This document shows positions 1 through 8,965 of a DNA stretch of 26,825 nt, piece after piece (position 1 is the first letter of the stretch; every line of letters begins with the position of its first letter). Below the pieces are notes generated by a model. It was not told the origin of the DNA. It was given only the letters and a program-made list of their open reading frames with translations, and did not search any database. Origin of the DNA: Chara braunii (Eukaryota > Streptophyta > Charophyceae > Charales > Characeae); NCBI GenBank assembly GCA_003427395.1, contig BFEA01000350.1:837735-864559 (forward strand), given 5' to 3'. A program made the translations under genes and the position numbers.

Positions 1-1
1 A

Positions 2-535
2 AACGACGCTTGTGTACTCGCTAAAGAACTTCTCGCCCTCAGATCCGACCATAGCCAGATGACTCACCTATATCTGAATGTTCGACTTCCAGTTAGAACG
101 GATCTCTGGGAACAAGAACAGGGCGAACGACATGAGCCAAATTGAGTGGGGAAACCAGGGAGAATCTAATGAAGAAACGCCTCCGATAGACGGACTTTTG
201 GAGGAAGGGAAAAACATGCGAACTCATGTGAACTGTTGATTCATGTTTGTCGAAAGTAAGGAGATGAGGAAAGGAAATTCAATGTGGCATCTGCCGCCCG
301 AATTTATAAGAGAGTCTTCCCTGATACTCACACCATTAGAGGAAGAGGACTCTTGGGGCGAAAGAAATACGGAGTGGATGATGGAGTTGGCTCTGGTAGA
401 GAACTATTGGATAATGAATGAGCCGCGAACGATCGAAGCAGAAGTCCTACAGACAGACGAGCAGGTAGTCATGATGGGAAGAACGTACTACCTGACAAAT
501 TCGCTGTTACAAGTCCAAGCAAATGATGAGAGAGG
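2..535 (+). pseudogene. pol linker between RNase H and integrase, broken
   Basis: Codons starting at position 2 read through to a TGA at 143, passing motifs such as LRLP-like and W-E-Q-E. From about 165 the frame starting at multiples of three takes over (PPIDGLLEEG), meets a TGA at 237 and then runs to about 530 (SWGERNTEWMMELALVENYW). The continuous acidic and tryptophan-rich composition across both frames suggests one ancestral linker. No catalytic motif is visible here. I assign it to pol only because it runs directly into the integrase zinc finger. An ATG at 243 starts the longest open stretch, but I do not regard it as a real start. Confidence 0.6.
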
Positions 536-947
536 AATGGTAAAAGCATTGGCGATGATTACGAATTTGATGAAGAGAAGGAAGGAGAATTCGAACAAGA
601 GGAGATCTCAGAAGAATTCAGGGAGGAAGAGTACGATGGGTTCTATTTAGAAATGGGGTTGCTCATCTCAGGAGATAAAAGAGAAAGAGAAGTGAGTGAA
701 AAAACTCTCAGGATGCGAGACTACTATGTGGTAAGAGGTAGTCATTTGTTCATCAGAGACAAGAGGAGGCCGCCACAACGTGTTGTATGTGGGAGGAATC
801 GTCAAATTGGCGTAATAGCCGCACTGCATGATGGGATAGTTGGAGGACACCGGAGTTTTCCAACCACTTACAGAAAGGAGATGGAGCTCTACTACTGGGA
901 ACGAATGTTTGAAATGACACGAAAATACTGTGAGTCGTGTGTGCCCC
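530..947 (+). pseudogene. Integrase N-terminal H2C2 zinc-finger segment
   Basis: This segment reads in the frame starting at 653, and that frame is already open from 530. After an acidic stretch it gives the integrase zinc-binding signature: a histidine pair in LHDGIVGGHR, a tyrosine and tryptophan in YYWERM, and the cysteine pair CESC (H-x6-H ... C-x2-C). In retroelements this HHCC domain aids integrase multimerisation and contact with the DNA ends. The frame is lost in a run of four C at 944-947. Dropping one C would rejoin it to the catalytic core that follows in the next frame, so a one-base insertion is the simplest explanation. Confidence 0.85.
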
Positions 948-1335
948 TGTCAAATACGATCGCCTATCAGATACAAGGAACCCCTGCATCCTAGATATAT
1001 CAAGGAAGTAGGGGCAGTTGTTCACTTGGATCTGTTAGCTATGCCATTGGGACTTGGAGGATATAATTATATATTTGACGCAAGGGATAACCTTACTGCG
1101 TTCGTTGATGGCAGAGCTATCAGGAACAAGACTGGAACAACGTTGGCAGATCGTATTAAAGAGTATTATCTCAGATATCCGTTCGTATTGGAATTCACGA
1201 TGGACAGGGAGTCTGAGTTCACATTTGGAGAAGTGAAAGAGTTGCTGAAGGAATTGGGGGTCATAGGTAACTATACGACTCGGCTCATCCACAAGCGAAT
1301 GCACCGGTCGAGAGAGGCCATAGTACAATTACTAA
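945..1335 (+). pseudogene. Integrase catalytic core (DDE), frameshifted both sides
   Basis: The core carries the three acidic residues expected of an integrase. The first Asp is in VVHLDLLAMP (codon 1029-1031), the second in TMDRESEF and the Glu in HRSRE. There are 36 residues between the second Asp and the Glu, where the minus-strand copy has the canonical 35, so one residue has probably been gained in the eroded stretch after YTT. The usual HPQ-N-x-VERGH motif is almost gone. This domain would normally cut the 3' ends of the element cDNA and join them to the host chromosome. Frame changes at 944-947 and near 1331-1342 separate it from both neighbours. Confidence 0.88.
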
Positions 1336-1909
1336 CTTACTGGCCAAATGGACCAGTGGGAAGCCGAACCTCTGGCCAAAATTTTTAAGAACAGTATTCT
1401 TTGTGGAGAACATCACTGTAAAGAGGACGACCGGGTATGCACCTGCGACACTCTGGTATGATCGCCACGCCACATTTCCAATTGAAAGCTTCCTGAAAAC
1501 TTGGCGCAGACAGGACCTGAAGAACAACTTGACTTTGGAAGAACTGCTAGATCTAAGGGCAAGACAGATCAGCGCCACTGAAGAAAGGGTGCAGGAAGCG
1601 GCCATGAACGTTGCAGACAGCAGGGGAAAGGATAAAAAAAGGTGGGACAAACTACCTAGAGTTAGACTCAAACCTCTACAAGTTGGCGAGACAGTAATAC
1701 TCTACGATTCCTCTCTGTAAATGCAGTGGTCACAGAAATTTGACAAACGTTGGCTAGGACCATTCAAAGTCAGGAAGCAGGGACTTCATGGGGCCTACGA
1801 GCTAGAAGAGATGCATGAGACTCCAAGGAAGGACTGGGTTTCAGGGTCCAGACTGAAGAAGTTCCAAATCAGAGGAGAGGTGAGCCTAACTATGATGCAG
1901 AAAGCCTGA
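1331..1909 (+). pseudogene. Integrase C-terminal region with GPF module, internal TAA
   Basis: The frame that includes 1403 opens near 1331 and reads LAKWTSGKPNLWPKFLR, then TTGYAPATLWYDRHATFPIE. That is the typical post-core signature of gypsy integrases. After a charged helix and ILYDSSL comes a TAA at 1718-1720. The same frame then continues into KRWLGPFKV and WVSGSRLKKF, a GPF/Y module that binds DNA and helps integrases multimerise. The minus-strand copy has Glu at the position of the TAA, so a GAA to TAA change fits. The region ends at a TGA near 1909. I see no chromodomain. Confidence 0.88.
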
Positions 1910-1921
1910 GTAGACTGAGGA

Positions 1922-2150
1922 GTGATTATGTATATATGTGTGTATCGGTGCCTATGCATGTGTGTACCCAAGTGCCTAAGTAAATACTCATACATGTGTG
2001 AATACGTATATACATGTATATATATATGTGTGTATATGTATATGTGCATGAATGCGAAAGGTATAGTGAAATATACATGTGTATGCGCACACAAATGTAT
2101 GTATATATACATATATATAGGCATATATATATGTATATATATATGTGCGT
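1922..2150 (+). repeat. TATG/TATA-rich low-complexity tract
   Basis: About 230 bp made almost entirely of TATG, TGTA, TATA and TGCA steps, with several TATATATATA runs. Long open frames on both strands here are composition artefacts (Met, Tyr, Ile, Cys and His only). The tract separates the integrase remnant from the Gag-like gene. Confidence 0.9.
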
Positions 2151-2323
2151 GCATGGGAATACCAGATAAAGGGAGCATTGTCAAGCTTATGTTTAACGAA
2201 ATATGTTGTCTTGATGGTGATCTGATCCTTGTACCTGTCATTTGCCCCTTCTCTGTGTGCAGGCGTGACCCTTGAAAAGAAGAGGCCATGACGCGGAGAC
2301 GAGCGGTGGCAGGACCCTCTTGA
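2151..2323. other. Spacer between pol remnant and Gag-like gene
   Basis: Unique-looking sequence. It contains a pyrimidine tract ending in TGTGTGCAG near 2262, which resembles a splice acceptor on the plus strand. The Gag-like frame opens after the TGA at 2321-2323. I see no LTR ends and no other feature. Confidence 0.4.
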
Positions 2324-3144
2324 CCTACCTTTAGAAAGGGAGGGCAAAGGAGGGATCAGAAAGTCTCAAGGAACCTGGAGGAGCTGCCCATTTACAGGGC
2401 TGGAGACAGCCTGCGAATATTCCTGCGAGACCTTGAGGAGTACGTATTCAGGAGAAAATGGGATGACAGAGAGAAAATTGCAAATGTGACTGGAGCAGGA
2501 ATGTACAAGAGAAGGATTGAAGGAGTGGTGACAGGGTACATAAGGTGGACAGTATGCAAGGTGAGATTATGGAAGGACATGGGGCACTTCCCAAAGGACG
2601 ATGTGGAAGATGACTTGAGGTTTGATGAGACCAATCTGGAGGAATTTATCAACAGCTTGCAGCTGGCCGCCGAGAGAGGCGAATGGAACGAGGAGGAAAA
2701 GAAGAAACAATTGATCGCAAGATCAGAAAGGAGTGAAAAAGAGGAAGTAAAATGAATTGTGAAAGGGAGTCGGACCTGGAAAATAATAACAACAGAATTG
2801 TGGATGGCCTACACCCAGGCCAGGCAAGATCAGACAAGAAAGGAAAGGCTGCAAGAGAGGGGGTTATGGATTGGAAGAGAGATGGCTGAGCCACAAGGGA
2901 AAGAGGCAGAGGATGAAGAAGAGGATAATGTGCCTCTGAAAAGATTGAAGAACAAGACGAAGGTCTCCCCCAAGAGCGACTGCAAAGGGTCTGACTAGGC
3001 GGAGGCAGATGAACAAAAAGAGGAGGAGGCAGCAGAAAAGAGGAAGAGAAGCATGGGGGTAAGTGTGGTACCAAAAAAGAAAAAACTTGGAAAGAAAATG
3101 TCATTTGAGAGTGGAAGGAAAGAGGTACAGAAAAGGAGGAGTGA

Positions 3145-3588
3145 AAAAGAGAGAGGAATGAAAAAGAGGGAGGAGTAAAGGAGACAGGAGAAGGAAAGAG
3201 GATCCAGGAAGGAGGCAAGGATCCAAAGGTCAAGAGAACTGGGGAAGAAGGGACGATTAGAGACGGAGAAACGGAAGAGATGAGCAGGGTAAGAAAGAAG
3301 GAAGATGAGAGGGATGCCCAGGTGAAAAAATTGATGAGATATATGGAAGAAATGAGGGAGAAAATGAAGGAATTGAAGAAAGGGAAGGAGGAATTGCAGA
3401 AAGAAGTGAGCCAATTGAGGGTCGTCCTGACTGTGAACGGCAGAGAATTGAAGAATGAAGCGGCCACAAGAGGAAGAATGAAAATAAAGGTGGATGGTCT
3501 GGGCTCTGAGGTCAGTGTGCTAGAACTGAACCTGGACAATAAAATCTCAGAAAGAAAGAAGTTGGGACAGGAGTGGGAGAGAAAATAG
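3145..3588 (+). pseudogene. Coiled-coil segment of the Gag-like protein
   Basis: The frame that includes 3280 is open from 3145. It encodes a long charged helix in which hydrophobic Leu, Met and Val recur in a heptad-like way (for example MEEMREKMKELKKGKEELQK), followed by a more mixed end rich in Leu and Val. It ends at a TAG at 3586-3588, but the same frame continues directly into the zinc-knuckle part. The stop therefore looks like a later point mutation. A coiled coil before the nucleocapsid knuckle would serve multimerisation; that role is inferred. Confidence 0.65.
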
Positions 3589-4080
3589 TGTGTGATATTG
3601 AAAGGAATGGAGGAGCTCAGATTGAGCCATCAGGGGAAAGAAAAGGGAACCGCAGAGATGGTGGAGAGAAAGGAGGATGAAGAGAAGGGGGTACAGACTG
3701 AGGAGAAAAGAGATGAGCTTCCTGCACCAGAAAGGGAGGTAAGTGAGAGTGTGGCCGTGCCTCTGCCAAGACAGAACAAGAGGCAAAGAGGATCTGAATT
3801 GGGTTCACCAGAAGGAACTGAAGATCAGGCTGAGACTTCAACCCAACCAGACATAAAGAAGATCAAGCCTAGTATGACTGGAAAAAGGTGTTTCTTCTGC
3901 ACTAAGGAAGGGCACCGCATGGATGAGTGTTCCATTCTGACAGTTTACATCAAGGAAGGAAAGGCCAGGTATGATAGTCATAAGAGATTGGTGGCCTGCA
4001 CATGGCAGATTATTCCCAGGATACCTGAGGGAGGCAGGGTAGCACTCCACATTGTACTGAGACTGCCAATTGATTTCTAG
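3589..4080 (+). pseudogene. CCHC zinc-knuckle (nucleocapsid-like) end of Gag
   Basis: The segment begins just after an in-frame TAG, so it has no natural start, although GTG and ATG codons lie close by. A Glu/Lys-rich stretch and a basic patch (RQNKRQRG) precede the knuckle CFFCTKEGHRMDEC, which has the retroviral spacing C-x2-C-x4-H-x4-C with all four zinc ligands intact. After it comes a conserved-looking tail (CTWQIIPRIPEGGRVALHIV). Knuckles of this kind bind the element RNA. All the ligands survive although the gene is broken elsewhere. Confidence 0.85.
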
Positions 4081-4113
4081 ATAGGTATAGGCAGGAGTTT
4101 CTGAGTAAATCAT

Positions 4114-4722
4114 GACTTGTATTGGCTTGTAAAACAGTTATGAGAGGGAGAAAGGGGTAATTTAGAGCATGGGGTATGTGTTTTCTTCTTCAGTTAGACA
4201 GAGGAAAAGTGTGAGACATGTTGTGTTGCTTTCTTCATTCAGATAGGGAGACTTAGCATAGGAAGTAATATAGGAAAATACATGTGAGGTACTTGAGGGA
4301 TAGTAGAGGTGAGTGACAATCTGACTCTGTAACATATTTGTATTTCTATATCTTTCAGGGGGGATGAGCTGGTGAACACGACGCACTTGTCACATTGTGT
4401 GTGAACCTATTGTCTTTGGTTGAGTCTCTTGTGACCTAAGATCTCCCTTCGTCTATCACTACTAGACTCTGTTGAGATCTAAAGAGGTGATAGAGGAATG
4501 GGCGGATCTGTATTTCATGTCAAAGTTGATAAGTGCTTGTGAAAACTTCGAAGGCTGGATTGATTGTGCATTTCTTGTTTGAGACCATGCTACGACATGG
4601 ATAGACTCCTTTAAGTCTTATCGATTCTTTTAATGAAATCCTTTGGCAATCTTCATACAAGTAATGTTTTCTTCATGGATTCTGACAAGCAAAGAGTCAA
4701 CAAATGTTTATCTTAAAAATAA
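4114..4722. other. Gene-free AT-rich spacer
   Basis: No supported gene. It contains an 8-bp perfect inverted repeat (TCTATCAC at 4452 and GTGATAGA at 4487) and scattered T-rich runs. It could be the 3' untranslated part of the Gag-like element, but I see no terminal repeat that would prove this. Confidence 0.4.
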
Positions 4723-4747
4723 TGGTATATATATATATATATATATA
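4723..4747. repeat. (TA)n microsatellite
   Basis: A pure TA dinucleotide run of about 24 bp, embedded in AT-rich sequence. Confidence 0.95.
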
Positions 4748-4849
4748 GCCTGACGAATACTCAATTTATTAAAAATTCTCATTTATTTGGTTTATTTAAA
4801 GCATCGTTCATCCACCTCAAGAGTTAACCTGAGGGCATAAAACTATCAA

Positions 4850-5330
4850 GCCTATGGTGGAAAATTGGCATTGTTGGTACGTAACTCCCAGCGTGGGCTG
4901 CTGATCTAGCATAACCAGGCAGCGAACCCTTCGACTATGGCCTAGAATAGGGGCCAGAGGGGACGGCCATCCCAGTGAAGGAACCTACTCAGGTGGATGT
5001 CGAAGGGGTCGAGATTAGTTTGAAATTCATAGGATGACTAACCCATCGTTGCGCAACCAACGAGGGTAACCACCGATAAGCAACAACGCGGTGGACCGCA
5101 GCTCCAGCCTGATTACCAGGACTGTGGTGAGTCGAGATGAAGACCGTTGTTCTCCTGTATTAAGCTTCGGGCAGGACGACAGACAACTTTGGATTGTAAT
5201 ATCAAGAGTTGAACAACCAAGGTCTCGGTTAAGACCCGCGTTTGACGGGATGAGTTCGTACGCGGACACTTGCCCCGAAAACAACCAACGAATACCTGGA
5301 TCCAAAGTCTAAGGGTGTGGGGAAAGGAAA
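4850..5330. other. Gene-free block with inverted repeats
   Basis: No gene is supported; open frames on both strands overlap and lack any recognisable motif. The sequence is less AT-rich than its left neighbour. A 13-bp inverted repeat with one mismatch joins 4923-4935 (CGAACCCTTCGAC) and 4999-5011. Smaller stems lie near 5040-5075 and 5220-5236. It may be a non-coding repeat family member, but I cannot name it. Confidence 0.35.
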
Positions 5331-5379
5331 GGTGTGTTGTCATACTTAACTATTTCATATACTTTAGTACAGATGTAGT

Positions 5380-5445
5380 ATCCCCACTTTGAGTCAGCCA
5401 GTTATTTTATAATGTGGGAGACCCGGGTTAAAATCCCGGCAGTAG
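5380..5445 (+). other. tRNA-like segment (T-arm and weak A-box)
   Basis: 5423-5439 forms a perfect five-base-pair stem (CCGGG/CCCGG) with a seven-base loop TTAAAAT, which is the size of a tRNA T-arm. The loop differs from the canonical TTCAAAT by one base. About 35 bases upstream, GTCAGCCAGTT is a weak match to an A-box. D-arm and anticodon pairing are poor, so this is not a functional tRNA. A tRNA-derived SINE head or tRNA pseudogene is the best reading. Confidence 0.4.
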
Positions 5446-5500
5446 TAATGAAAAGTGAGGTGACAACGCCAATCCTAATGAAAAGTAAGGTGACAACGTC
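5446..5500 (+). repeat. 30-bp tandem duplication after the tRNA-like segment
   Basis: TAATGAAAAGT-AGGTGACAAC begins at 5446 and again at 5476. The two copies match at 23 of 25 bases at a period of 30. The duplication directly follows the tRNA-like T-arm, a position where SINE bodies often start. Confidence 0.85.
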
Positions 5501-5820
5501 ACCCCAGGGTTCGGATTTGACGAATTTGCTTGTCGAAATCCTTCTGTTGTTTGCATATAGTTCTCCGAGCGACGAGGACGTCGCTTAAAGAGGTCTGGGA
5601 TACTGTAAGGGTATTTTGCCATGTCTTTGCATTCGACACGGTGGCGGTGTCGGTTACCATGATGGAGCCAGTCTGGAATGAAGGGGTTGTGCATGCTTGG
5701 CGTGACACTAAAAGCAAATTCCTTGGCCACTGAGGCCGGGGCAAAATCGATGAGAAAATTTCGTTAAGTGTTTGCTCGCGTTATTATGACGCGCGCCGTG
5801 GTGATTAGGATCAGTAGTAA
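5501..5820. other. Gene-free stretch
   Basis: No supported gene. 5514-5542 can fold as an imperfect stem between GGATTT-GAC and GTCGAAATCC. Nothing else stands out. Confidence 0.35.
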
Positions 5821-6365
5821 TACCCCTCGACAGAAGAGGTCGAGGGGTCAGTTAGGTTGATGTTGTGTCAGGTAGATCTACGACACGCACTGAAACTTGG
5901 TCTGGTACCTGTCTATCTACCGGTACCAGGAGTTTAAAAATTTTTATTTTTCGGCCTCCGAGTCGAGTACCCGTCGCATCTACCTCTACTTGGTGTGGTA
6001 CCGGCCTACCCGCCACTTGAGTGATTACCCCGCTGCGACCGTTGATGCCGCAGCCTCGGCTAAGTACCGGCCCTTCGGGTCTTCCGATGAAATACGTGCC
6101 CTTGCGGGTCACGTGCCCGCTCAAGGCGACGAACATTCAGATAGGCACGCGGATTAGCAAGCGTGCACGCTAAAATGGGCTCAGGCCATTGGTTGGACTG
6201 AGGCACGTTACTTTATACTAGAGCTACTCCCCTTCTACTCGAAGTGGGAGCTAGCTCAATAGGTTTCAGTACGGGTTGATATGCGGGGGATCTGGGGATC
6301 AAGGTCCACCACCCTCCGAGCTAACTCCCTTTCGACAGGGAGCTCTACTTTTCGTTTTGCCTGGG
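5821..6365. other. Hairpin-dense block without a gene
   Basis: Several perfect inverted repeats lie close together: CCCCTCGAC/GTCGAGGGG at 5823-5831 and 5839-5847 (loop 7), CTGGTACC/GGTACCAG at 5902-5909 and 5922-5929 (loop 12), a 12-bp palindrome AGCGTGCACGCT at 6160-6171, and CTCCCT/AGGGAG at 6325-6330 and 6337-6342. A minus-strand open frame at 5852-6136 has no recognisable motif. The block is flanked by opposed tRNA-like B-box motifs. It may be the body of a structured non-coding or mobile element. Confidence 0.45.
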
Positions 6366-6369
6366 TTTG

Positions 6370-6438
6370 AACGACTGGGACTCGAACCCGCGACCTCTTT
6401 AGCAGGGTGAGTTGTGGTAGTTGCCTCGTTGAAACGAG
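6370..6438 (-). other. Pol III B-box / tRNA-like T-arm on minus strand
   Basis: On the minus strand, 6388-6378 reads GGTTCGAGTCC, an exact match to the Pol III B-box consensus GGTTCGANTCC, preceded by sequence like a variable loop (GAGGTCGC). T-arm pairing is only three base pairs and I find no convincing D-arm, so this is not a clean tRNA gene. A 6-bp inverted repeat (CTCGTT at 6425, AACGAG at 6433) sits upstream. A tRNA fragment or SINE head is possible. Confidence 0.45.
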
Positions 6439-6486
6439 ACACTACACGTGGTAGTTAGTAATAGTTATTGTTAGATTTGTTTATTC

Positions 6487-6533
6487 TTTATTTTATTTTA
6501 TTTTATTTTATTTTATTTTATTTTATTTTATTT
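6487..6533 (+). repeat. (TTTTA)n microsatellite
   Basis: About nine pure copies of the pentanucleotide TTTTA. Confidence 0.97.
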
Positions 6534-6659
6534 ATAAAAATAGATTCGTTTCTCTTTACCCGTGAACACTACTTCCCATAGTCGTTTTGGTTAATCTACA
6601 CCTGAAAGTCGGGCGGATTCGAGGCCCCTGACCATCCCTACCGTGCCGCATCTACCTAT

Positions 6660-7195
6660 AGCACAGGGGCCCCTTCGTTGGAGAGAGAGCAAGCCACCGC
6701 GAGATCGCGCAGAGGCGAGATCGGGAAAACAACCGCTAGCTGGAGAGAACGCAGAAAGGCGAAGGGTGGAGCGCGCGAAAACTAGGAGAGACCACGAGTA
6801 GAGAGGAAAGAACCGCGAGAGAGAAGGAGGGGGGAACGCGGAGAAGGAGAAGGTGATCGCACGAAAGAGAGAAGGGAAAGAGGTAGTAGTCGAAGGAGGA
6901 AACTTACCTGATTCGATAAACAAGCCACGGCGGCGACGACGAACCCGACAAAGACGGACGGCGTGTATGCTAGAAAACGAATGTGGAGACACACGAAAAG
7001 GGAAGGAGAGAGAAGGGAGAGAGATAGGAGGAGAAGAAGGAGAAAAAAAGGGAGAAGTAAAGAGAGAATACCTACCTGACCGCACGGTTGGACGACGACG
7101 AGGTAACGGTGTGTCGACGACGACAGCTCGACGACGACGGCTCGACGAAGACAGTAATAGCGACAGGAGCGAGAGAAAGAACGAGTAAGTCTCGT
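6660..7195. other. Purine-rich plus strand with CGA-rich segment
   Basis: Over 500 bp of GAGA/GGAA-rich sequence with a GACGACGAC-rich part at 7090-7155. Open frames here on either strand translate to Arg/Glu/Lys or Ser/Phe/Leu low-complexity strings, so I do not call a gene. On the minus strand, 6910-6901 reads CAGGTAAGTT and 7078-7070 reads CAGGTAGGT, both good matches to a splice donor. Each is followed by the pyrimidine-rich complement of the GA tract. An unrecognised spliced minus-strand transcript is possible but unproven. Confidence 0.4.
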
Positions 7196-7221
7196 TTCCT
7201 CGCGGCCGATCCCCGTGCTTC

Positions 7222-7363
7222 CATCAATAGGAGGAACAAATGAATAAATAAATGAATAAATAAATAAATAGATAAATAAGTAAATAAGTAAATAAATAAA
7301 ATAGAAATCGAATGAATGTACCCGTACAACGTGGGGATATACACTACCACATTGTGTGTACTA

Positions 7364-7395
<32 letters not shown>

Positions 7396-7512
7396 ACAGA
7401 GAGAGAGAGAGAGTTCTCCTTCTCCCGCTTCTCAATCCACCATCTCCCTCTCGCCCTCTCATTATCTGACTTCACTGCATCAGCAGTCTACGAAAGAAAG
7501 AGAGAGAGAGAA
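7222..7512 (+). repeat. TG-associated dispersed module, copy 1 (long)
   Basis: Starts with CATCAATAGGAGGAACAAAT, is interrupted by the AAAT tract, then continues with GAATGAAT at 7310 and ATACAC at 7339 (spacing 29). A (TG)n run follows at about 7362-7394, then (GA)n, then a pyrimidine-rich 90-bp segment containing TCCACCATC and CTGACTTC, and a final GA tract. The same order of parts returns in copy 2, so the whole is a homologous repeat and not merely neighbouring microsatellites. Confidence 0.8.
7239..7301 (+). repeat. (AAAT)n tetranucleotide tract
   Basis: About 15 imperfect AAAT copies with TAGA and TAAG variants. The tract splits the first copy of the TG-associated module (7222-7238 and 7310 onward), so it expanded inside that module. 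Confidence 0.95.
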
Positions 7513-8039
7513 AGCTTGGTGACGTTGGATCCAGACTCGACTTTTTGGCTTTAAACATACAACGAGGGATTATCTGGGGCCGGTATAGCAGACTTGGTGT
7601 TGACGACATTCCATTTTTCCCTCTTCTTCGTCTAATCCCCTCCTCCACGTCTGGGCATGTCTGACGTGACGCTTTCTCTCTATGTATAGCGCCAGGCTCC
7701 TCCACCATCTTGTGATGAGCATGATGTATGTTTGATCTGCGTTGAAACAATGATTGGGCTAGTCATCAGTTGTCTAGCATTCTGCTTCACTATCTAATAC
7801 TACATAATAAAGGTCGGTCAGGCCATATCTTGTATCTAAATCTTCCCTGCGATATTCGACATCATTTTGTAAATATCAGAATGCACATTGCTAGTTGAGA
7901 TTTTGCCGACACAGCGTTGTCGTTCAGTCCTTTTTATCACATTGCGGACCCTCGGCTATTGCGTACGTCGCATATCAGGGGGATGTAACAGAGAGGGAGA
8001 GAGAGAGGTCGAAAGAAAAGAAAGGAGAGAGAAATAGAA

Positions 8040-8180
8040 AGGAAAGGTGAGGGAGAGAAAAAAAAAAAAAAATTTTGAAGATGAAGGGAGGGGAAGATTG
8101 AAAAGGGAAGGAGGAGAGAAAAATCGAAGAGAGATGGAAGGGAGAAGGTAGGAGATTGAGAAGGAGAGAGAGATATTGAG
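8040..8180. repeat. GA-rich tract with poly-A
   Basis: Low-complexity purine sequence (GAGAGG, AAAGG and a run of about 14 A at 8060) between module copies 1 and 2. The long minus-strand frames across it are Ser/Leu/Phe artefacts. Confidence 0.85.
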
Positions 8181-8225
8181 TGAGAAACGCAACGCCGAAC
8201 AGATAAGTCTCCAGCCCGGTACTTG

Positions 8226-8491
8226 CATCGATAGATGAGCAAATTTGAATGAATTTTCTGCCAGGGCATGAAAATATACGTACTACACGTGTGTGTGTGT
8301 GCGAGTGTGTGTGTGTACATAGGCACGTGTGTGAGTGAACACGCGTGTGTGTGTATACGAATAGTGTGTGTGTGGGTGTGAGAGAGAGAGAGTTCTTCTT
8401 CTTTCCCTTCTAAGTCCACCATCGCTTCCTCCTCTCCTCCCTGTCTGACTTCTCAGTATCTGCAGACTACGTGAGACAGAGAGAGAGAGTT
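8226..8491 (+). repeat. TG-associated dispersed module, copy 2 (long)
   Basis: CATCGATAGATGAGCAAATT at 8226, GAATGAAT at 8247 and ATACG at 8276 (spacing 29) lead into TG-rich sequence at 8288-8375 and then GA. Next comes a segment closely matching copy 1, with GTTCTTCTTCT, TCCACCATCGC, CTGACTTCTCAG and CTGCAGACTACG, and a last GA run. Copies 1 and 2 are therefore homologous over about 250 bp. Confidence 0.8.
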
Positions 8492-8754
8492 TTCAGCCGT
8501 ACACACAAAAAGATGAAGGATGGTTACGTCGATTGATCGTTAGGACAAGCCAAGAGTATGGAAGTAAGTACTACTTCTATCCATGATATTTTCATAGATA
8601 AGAATGCACAAAGTCGGAATGTATCTTCTGCTAGAACATTGGGATAAACACTGTTACACGTTGAGAAAAAGAAGGATTTCCGAGCCATGCACGTGGAGAG
8701 ATAGAAGAGGCTACTTCGAACGATCATTAAAGATGAAAATAGAAATATACACCC

Positions 8755-8845
8755 CATCAATAGGATGAGCAAAATGGAATGAATCTCCTCGAAGAACATG
8801 GAATTATACACTGCTACATGTGTGTATGTATGTGTATGCGTGTGT
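8755..8845 (+). repeat. TG-associated dispersed module, copy 3 (short)
   Basis: CATCAATAGGATGAGCAAAA at 8755, GAATGAAT at 8777 and ATACAC at 8806 (spacing 29), followed by CTGCTACATGTGTGTATG. The pyrimidine-rich right half seen in copies 1 and 2 is absent. Confidence 0.75.
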
Positions 8846-8902
8846 GCATACTGATCGAGCGGAAGGCTTCAGGGTACCTCGGTAGGTACGGTGTGCAGGA
8901 CC

Positions 8903-8965
8903 GAATGAACCTACAGCAGGAAACACAGAAATATACACTGCGATGTGTATGTGGGTGTGTGAGTA
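8903..8965 (+). repeat. TG-associated dispersed module, copy 4 (short)
   Basis: GAATGAAC at 8903 and ATACAC at 8933 (spacing 30), followed by TGCGATGTGTATGTGGGTG. The left CATCAATAG part is not recognisable. Confidence 0.65.

Larger units (their letters stand above)
1..1909 (+). mobile_element. Decayed Ty3/gypsy retrotransposon, 3' part of pol
   Basis: The region translates into consecutive pieces of a gypsy polyprotein: a linker, the integrase H2C2 zinc finger, the DDE core and a C-terminal GPF module. The reading frame must change about four times (near 165, 530, 944 and 1335). It also meets stops at 143 (TGA), 237 (TGA) and 1718 (TAA), so no complete protein can be made. The reverse transcriptase and RNase H would lie to the left, outside the window. 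I could not identify an LTR, polypurine tract or primer-binding site. The element belongs to a different lineage from the minus-strand copy at 20.4-23.0 kb, because the linker is much longer and the integrases are only distantly similar. Confidence 0.9.
2324..4113 (+). pseudogene. Gag-like gene with coiled coil and CCHC knuckle, decayed
   Basis: About 1.8 kb reads in the plus direction as a Gag-type protein. The N-terminal part (2324-2755) contains PIYRAGDSLRIFLRDLEEY and RRIEGVVTGY, resembling capsid-like helices of plant gypsy Gags. A long Lys/Glu-rich region follows, with stops at 2753 (TGA), 2996 (TAG) and 3176 (TAA). The frame then shifts near 3145-3175 into a heptad-patterned coiled coil (about 3280-3588), meets a TAG at 3586 and continues to a perfect CX2CX4HX4C knuckle at 3889-3930. 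The present stop is at 4078. A one-base loss just before it probably hid an ancestral stop at 4111-4113. Such proteins package element RNA. The long acidic and basic middle is unusual for a Gag, and a domesticated or chimeric origin is possible. Confidence 0.75.

Noticed and set aside
1795-2347. Open frames through the TATG-rich tract on both strands
   Set aside because: They consist of Met, Tyr, Ile, Cys and His runs from a simple repeat.
2649-3539. Long minus-strand open frame (about 296 codons)
   Set aside because: It is antisense to the purine-rich Gag-like coding strand, so Ser/Phe/Leu/Pro codons arise from composition. It has no motif.
4749-4790. Hammerhead ribozyme core suggested by CTGACGA
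   Set aside because: No GAAA partner and no stem II follow within the required distance.
6853-7188. Plus-strand Arg/Glu-rich open frame
   Set aside because: Low-complexity translation of GA and CGA repeats; no family motif.
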